Positions 60,328 to 64,000 of a stretch of DNA of 64,000 bases are shown in pieces; the first letter of the stretch is position 1; every line of letters starts with the position of its first letter. Source of the stretch: Streptomyces sp. IMTB 2501. GTDB taxonomy: Bacteria; Actinomycetota; Actinomycetes; Streptomycetales; Streptomycetaceae. The stretch covers positions 62,001-126,000 of the forward strand of contig NZ_MQUS01000003.1 in the NCBI RefSeq assembly GCF_001953885.1, given 5' to 3'. The translations under genes and the position numbers were made by a program. The notes below the pieces were generated by a model, which saw nothing but the letters and a program-made list of their open reading frames with translations, ran no database searches and had not been told where the DNA came from.

Positions 60328-61725
60328 CTAGAGGATCAGTGAGAGGAGCAGGACCAGGCCGCCGGCGACCACCGAGAGGATCGTCTCCATGATCGACCAG
60401 GTCTTGACGGTCTGCCCGACGCTCAGCCCGAAGTACTCCTTCACGAGCCAGAAGCCGGCGTCGTTGACGAAGCTGAAGAAGAGCGAGCCGGCGCCGATGG
60501 CCAGGACGAGCAGGGCGGTGTGGGTGGTCGATGTGCCTGCCGCGAGCGGCGCGACCAGACCGGCCGCCGAGACCGTCGCCACCGTCGCCGAGCCGGTCGC
60601 CAGCCGGATCACCACGGCGATCAGCCAGGCGAGCAGCACCGCCGGGATCGACCAGTTCTTGGAGATGTCCAGGATCATCCGGCCCACCCCGGAGTCGATC
60701 AGGGTCTGCTTGAAGCCGCCGCCCGCGCCGACGATCAGCAGGATGCCGGCGATCGGCATCAGGCCCTTCTCGACGGTCTGCTGGAGCCGTTCCTTGCTGA
60801 ACCCGGCGGGCCGGCCCAGCGTGAAGAAGCCGACGAGCACCGCGGCGAGCAGCGCGATCAGCGGGGAGCCGATGACGTCGAAGACCCGCTGGGTGCGGTT
60901 CGCCGGGTCGTCGACGACTATGTCCACCAGCGCCTTGGCCAGCATCAGCACCACCGGCAGCAGCACGGTGGCGAGCGTCGCGCCGAAGCCCGGACGGCTC
61001 CGCAGCTCCTCGGAGGAGCGCTGCGGCAGCATCCGCTCGGGGGCCGGGACGTCCACCCAGCGGGCCGCGACCTTCGAGAACAGCGGACCGGCGACGATCA
61101 CCGTCGGGATCGCGACCAGGATGCCGAGCGCCAGGGTCACGCCCAGGTTGGCCTTGAGCGCGTCGATCGCGACCAGCGGGCCGGGGTGCGGGGGGATCAG
61201 GCCGTGCATCACGGACAGACCGGCGAGGGCCGGGATGCCGATGCGCATCAGGGAGTAGTTGCCGCGCTTGGCGACCATCAGCACGACCGGGATCAGCAGC
61301 ACGATGCCGACCTCGAAGAACAGCGGCAGACCGATCACCGAGGCGATCAGCACCATCGCCCAGGGCATCGCGCGCCCGCCGGCCTTGGCGAGGATCGTGT
61401 CGACGATCTGGTCGGCGCCGCCGGAGTCGGCGAGCAGCTTGCCCAGGATCGCCCCGAGCGCGATCAGGACGCCGACGCCGGCCACCGTGGAGCCGAGTCC
61501 GGTGGTGAAGCTGGTGATCGCCTTGTCGAGCGGTGCCCCGGCGGCCGCCCCGAGCGCCAGTGACCCGATGGTCAGCGCCAGGAAGGCATGGAGCTTGAAC
61601 TGGGTGATGAGCAGGACGATCAGGGCGATGCCCACCAGGACGGCGATGCCCAGCTGGGCGTGTCCGGCGGAGGTGATCGGCGCAGGCGCGTCCGCTGCCA
61701 GCATCTCGACGCTGAGTCTGGTCAC
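60328..61725 (-). CDS. GntP family gluconate permease
   Basis: 465 aa, GTG start, about 12 helices; motif HGLIPPHPGPLVAIDALKANLG and SLFFSFVNDAGFWLVKEYFGLS. Imports gluconate or a related sugar acid with protons. 11 nt to the SDR gene. Confidence 0.92.
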   Translation of the reverse strand: MTRLSVEMLAADAPAPITSAGHAQLGIAVLVGIALIVLLITQFKLHAFLALTIGSLALGAAAGAPLDKAITSFTTGLGSTVAGVGVLIALGAILGKLLADSGGADQIVDTILAKAGGRAMPWAMVLIASVIGLPLFFEVGIVLLIPVVLMVAKRGNYSLMRIGIPALAGLSVMHGLIPPHPGPLVAIDALKANLGVTLALGILVAIPTVIVAGPLFSKVAARWVDVPAPERMLPQRSSEELRSRPGFGATLATVLLPVVLMLAKALVDIVVDDPANRTQRVFDVIGSPLIALLAAVLVGFFTLGRPAGFSKERLQQTVEKGLMPIAGILLIVGAGGGFKQTLIDSGVGRMILDISKNWSIPAVLLAWLIAVVIRLATGSATVATVSAAGLVAPLAAGTSTTHTALLVLAIGAGSLFFSFVNDAGFWLVKEYFGLSVGQTVKTWSIMETILSVVAGGLVLLLSLIL

Positions 61726-61765
61726 GGGGGTTCCCTTGCGGTTACGGGGATGAGGGGAGGGGGTG

Positions 61766-62284
61766 CTACTCGGTGGTGTCGGGAAGCGCCTTGAGTGCCT
61801 TCACGGCGCGTTCGGTGATCTCCTCGGGGCTGCCGCCGACGTCCACGGCGACTCCCGCCTCGTCCGCCTGAAGGGGCTGCAACGTGGCGAACTGGGAGTC
61901 CAGCAGCGCGGTCGGCATGAAGTGCCCCTGCCGGTGGGACATCCGGTCCTCGATGAGCTTCCGGTCGCCGGTGAGGTGCACGAACACGATTCCGGGGGCG
62001 GTGGCCCTGAGCCGGTCGCGGTACGACCGCTTCAGCGCCGAGCTGCTGACCACCCCGCCCAGCCCGGCCCGACCGTGCGCCCAGTGACCTATGGCGTCCA
62101 GCCAGGGCCGGCGGTCGCTGTCGTCGAGCGGGATCCCGGCCGACATCTTGTCGATGCTGGCCTGCGGGTGGAAGTCGTCGCCCTCGGCGTACGGGACGCC
62201 CAGCCGCGCGGCGAGCAGGGGACCGATCGTGGTCTTGCCCGTCCCCGCGACGCCCATCACGACGACGACCTGGGGGGTTCGCAT
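61766..62284 (-). CDS. Gluconokinase
   Basis: 172 aa from ATG at 62284 (GAGG upstream). P-loop GVAGTGKTTIG; EGDDFHP, SSSALKRSYRDRLR and GHFMPTALLDSQFATLQPL are gluconokinase landmarks. Phosphorylates gluconate to 6-phosphogluconate. First gene of the operon. Confidence 0.94.
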   Translation of the reverse strand: MRTPQVVVVMGVAGTGKTTIGPLLAARLGVPYAEGDDFHPQASIDKMSAGIPLDDSDRRPWLDAIGHWAHGRAGLGGVVSSSALKRSYRDRLRATAPGIVFVHLTGDRKLIEDRMSHRQGHFMPTALLDSQFATLQPLQADEAGVAVDVGGSPEEITERAVKALKALPDTTE

Positions 62285-62311
62285 GAACTGCCTCGCTGTC
62301 TTCCTCGACAT

Positions 62312-62425
62312 CCGACGCCGCATCGGCGTCGCCACACTGAAACCCATTAGGTACGACGAATTCAAGAGTCTATGACATATAAGTCTGACTTTTTGCGTCA
62401 GTGATCCACGCCGTAGGCTGAGTGC
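62312..62425. promoter_or_regulatory. AT-richer divergent promoter region of the gluconate locus
   Basis: Between the gluconokinase gene and the divergent GntR gene. Contains AGTCTATGAC and AGTCTGACTT as near-direct repeats (17 nt apart) and TATGACATATAAG, much less GC-rich than surroundings. Probable GntR operator and promoters; precise elements not assigned. Confidence 0.45.
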
Positions 62426-63127
62426 ATGACCACACCGGGCCGGGGGCTGCACGGCCGTGTACTGGACACCCTCGGCCCCGCGATCACCGCGGGCGAGTAC
62501 CCGCCGGGCAGCGTGCTGCGCACCGACGAACTCGCCCAGCACTTCGAGGTGTCACGCTCCGTGATGCGCGAGGCGGTCCGTGTGCTGGAGTCCATGCATC
62601 TGGTCGAGTCCCGCCGCCGGGTGGGCGTGACGGTGCGTCCCAAGGCCGAGTGGAACGTCTACGACCCACAGGTCATCCGCTGGCGTCTCGCGGGCGCCGA
62701 CCGCCCCCACCAGCTGCGCTCACTGACCGTGCTGCGCTCGGCGGTCGAACCGGTCGCGGCCGGCCTCGCCGCCAAGCACGCCACGGCCGAGCAGTGCGCC
62801 GAACTCACCGAGTGCGCGCTCGGCATGGTGGCCAACTCACGTGGCCACAGGCTGGAGGCGTACCTGATCCACGACATCGCCTTCCACCGCGTCATCCTGA
62901 ACGCGTCGGGCAACGAGATGTTCGCCAGGCTCGGCGACGTCGTCGCGGAGGTCCTGGCCGGCCGCACCCATCACGAGGTGATGTTCGAGGACCCCGACCC
63001 GGCGGCGGTCACCTTGCATGTGCGGGTCGCGGAGGCGGTCCGCGCGGGCGACGCGACCCGCGCCGAACAGCTGACCAGGGAGATCACCGAGGGCGCACTC
63101 CAGGAGCTGGACATCCTGGCGCCCTGA
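62426..63127 (+). CDS. GntR family regulator, FadR subfamily (FCD domain)
   Basis: 233 aa. Winged helix in VLDTLGPAITAGEYPPGSVLRTDELAQHFEVSRSVMREAVRVLESMHLVESRRRVGVTV; C-terminal FCD with IHDIAFHRVILNASGN. Divergent from the gluconokinase operon; presumably represses it in the absence of gluconate. Confidence 0.93.
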   Translation: MTTPGRGLHGRVLDTLGPAITAGEYPPGSVLRTDELAQHFEVSRSVMREAVRVLESMHLVESRRRVGVTVRPKAEWNVYDPQVIRWRLAGADRPHQLRSLTVLRSAVEPVAAGLAAKHATAEQCAELTECALGMVANSRGHRLEAYLIHDIAFHRVILNASGNEMFARLGDVVAEVLAGRTHHEVMFEDPDPAAVTLHVRVAEAVRAGDATRAEQLTREITEGALQELDILAP

Positions 63128-63137
63128 CCGACGTATG

Positions 63138-63512
63138 TCAGTCGAGGAAGTCCCCGTCCACGTACACCCACGCCCCGTCCACCCGCTCGAAGCGGCTGCG
63201 CTCGTGCAGCGAACCGCCCCGGTAGGAGGCGCGGAAGGTCACCGTGCCCGTGGTGTGGAAGGCGGACCCGTCGGTGGTGTCCAGGATCTCCAGCCCCGTC
63301 CATTTCATCCGCGCGTCGAGGTCCAGGCTTTCGGGCCGGGTCCGTGGATGCCAGGTGCGCAGCAGATACCCCGCGTCCCCCGTCACGAACGCGCTGTACC
63401 GGGACCGCATCAGCAGCTCGGCGGTAGGCGCGCTCACGGATCCGGCATGGAGACGGCCACAACAGGCGTCGTAGGGCTGGGGGAGTCCGCAGGGGCAGGC
63501 GCGCGAGGTCAT
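63138..63512 (-). CDS. YchJ-like protein with zinc-binding N-terminus
   Basis: 124 aa from ATG at 63512. N-terminal SEC-C-like CPCGLPQPYDACCGRLH; the NTF2-like part has ELLMRSRYSAFVTGDAGYLLRTWHPRTRP and FERVDGAWVYVDGD. Function unknown. Confidence 0.88.
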   Translation of the reverse strand: MTSRACPCGLPQPYDACCGRLHAGSVSAPTAELLMRSRYSAFVTGDAGYLLRTWHPRTRPESLDLDARMKWTGLEILDTTDGSAFHTTGTVTFRASYRGGSLHERSRFERVDGAWVYVDGDFLD

Positions 63513-63601
63513 GGGCCCATTCTGCCCGCGGCAGGAGAGGCGTCGGCCTCGGGCCGGATGCACAGTGGAAGGGCAGCGCGGCACAGTGAGGAGGAACGGC
63601 C

Positions 63602-63913
63602 ATGACCCGACCCGTGAGGAGCCGTCCTCCTGCCGTCAAGGAGTGGCGGCTGAACCTGTATCTCTCCGAGCACGACCCGGACACCACGGCCCGGATCGTC
63701 CTGGACACCGGGGACAACGTGCTGGAGAGCTGCGCCGAGGCCCGCCGCAGCCCGTACGACCCCGACGTACCGGAGATCGGCGACGAACTCGCGGCCGGGC
63801 GGGCGCTCATCGCCATGGGCCGGATCCTGTTGCGCGCCGCCGACGGGGACATGAAGGCGGTGGGGTCGAACGAGACGGACGGCCCGTCGCCGCTGTGGCC
63901 GACGGAGGAATGA
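63602..63913 (+). CDS. DUF1876 small protein
   Basis: 103 aa; GAGGAGG before ATG. WRLNLYLSEHDPDTTARIVLDTGDNVLESCAEARRSPYDPDVPEIGDELAAGRAL fits the actinobacterial DUF1876 family. Function unknown. Confidence 0.85.
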   Translation: MTRPVRSRPPAVKEWRLNLYLSEHDPDTTARIVLDTGDNVLESCAEARRSPYDPDVPEIGDELAAGRALIAMGRILLRAADGDMKAVGSNETDGPSPLWPTEE

Positions 63914-63955
63914 CCCTGACCGGAGACGAATGACCCCGGCCGGGAATGACGCCCC

Positions 63956-64000
63956 TCACCTTCCCTTGCGCAGGAACTCGCGCAGCCGGGTCAGCGGCCA
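63956..64000 (-). CDS. C-terminal end of a gene cut by the window edge
   Basis: The last 14 codons on the minus strand (WPLTRLREFLRKGR) then TGA. Too short to identify. Confidence 0.4.
   Translation of the reverse strand, partial: WPLTRLREFLRKGR

Noticed and set aside
1-64000. tRNA/rRNA genes, transposases, integrases, PKS or NRPS genes
   Set aside because: Looked for and none recognised by eye; small RNAs cannot be excluded without a covariance search.

Overview
This 64 kb window is very GC-rich (third codon positions almost all G or C) and reads as chromosomal DNA of a Streptomyces or a close relative. The evidence is frequent GTG starts, many overlapping start/stop pairs, rare TTA codons, an ECF sigma/RskA anti-sigma pair, a secreted GDSL lipase, a sortase, SoxR, DUF1876, and the palindromic intergenic repeats typical of the genus. 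About 63 protein genes were found. No rRNA, tRNA, CRISPR array, transposase, phage integrase or antibiotic megasynthase gene was recognised. It looks like an ordinary gene-dense chromosomal segment rich in regulators.

Layout. 1-6336: a translationally coupled minus-strand cell-surface glycan operon (two GT2 glycosyltransferases, a NodB-type deacetylase and a flippase/polytopic fusion cut by the window edge), plus a small membrane protein. 6577-9050: secreted lipase and a membrane Ser/Thr kinase. 9095-15497: a possible metal-handling module (NicO/HupE-type transporter, TPR protein, DUF4331 protein) divergent from a SigK-like sigma factor and its zinc anti-sigma factor. 15624-23223: a small conserved protein, a CaiB/BaiF CoA-transferase, a DrrAB-type exporter with its divergent TetR, an orphan Type ISP specificity domain, and hmgA with a HutC-type GntR regulator.

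23407-30543: secreted protein, TetR and a molybdopterin oxidoreductase with a palindromic operator, a 5'-truncated MFS remnant, a His/Asp-rich surface protein with a sortase, and an orphan MsiK-like sugar ATPase. 30678-38980: aldehyde and alcohol dehydrogenases, an EamA permease, ArsR, TetR, acyl-CoA dehydrogenase, a YiaA/B membrane protein, TetR, a MaoC hydratase and soxR. 39057-47477: Rnl5-type RNA ligase, BKACE enzyme, a zinc-ribbon protein, penicillin-acylase-type Ntn hydrolase, an alpha/beta hydrolase and a NamZ-type muramidase.

47648-53012: a CoA-ester catabolic locus (SDR, acyl-CoA synthetase, TetR, acyl-CoA dehydrogenase, phosphotransferase). 53180-58515: a His-rich duplicated protein, two DUF202 proteins, NUDIX, DMT transporter, a hypothetical protein and a YedYZ-like pair. 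58522-63127: a gluconate/idonate operon with a divergent FadR-type regulator. 63138-64000: YchJ-like protein, DUF1876 and the tail of another gene.

The most informative non-coding signal is a set of dyads that assign likely targets to four TetR regulators. Two dyads of one type tie a TetR to both an aldehyde/alcohol dehydrogenase operon and a divergent acyl-CoA dehydrogenase 5 kb away. Other points of interest are the sigma-controlled NicO/TPR/DUF4331 module, the sortase with a noncanonical candidate substrate, a palindromic repeat translated as the N-terminus of HmgA, and three TTA-containing (possibly bldA-dependent) genes.
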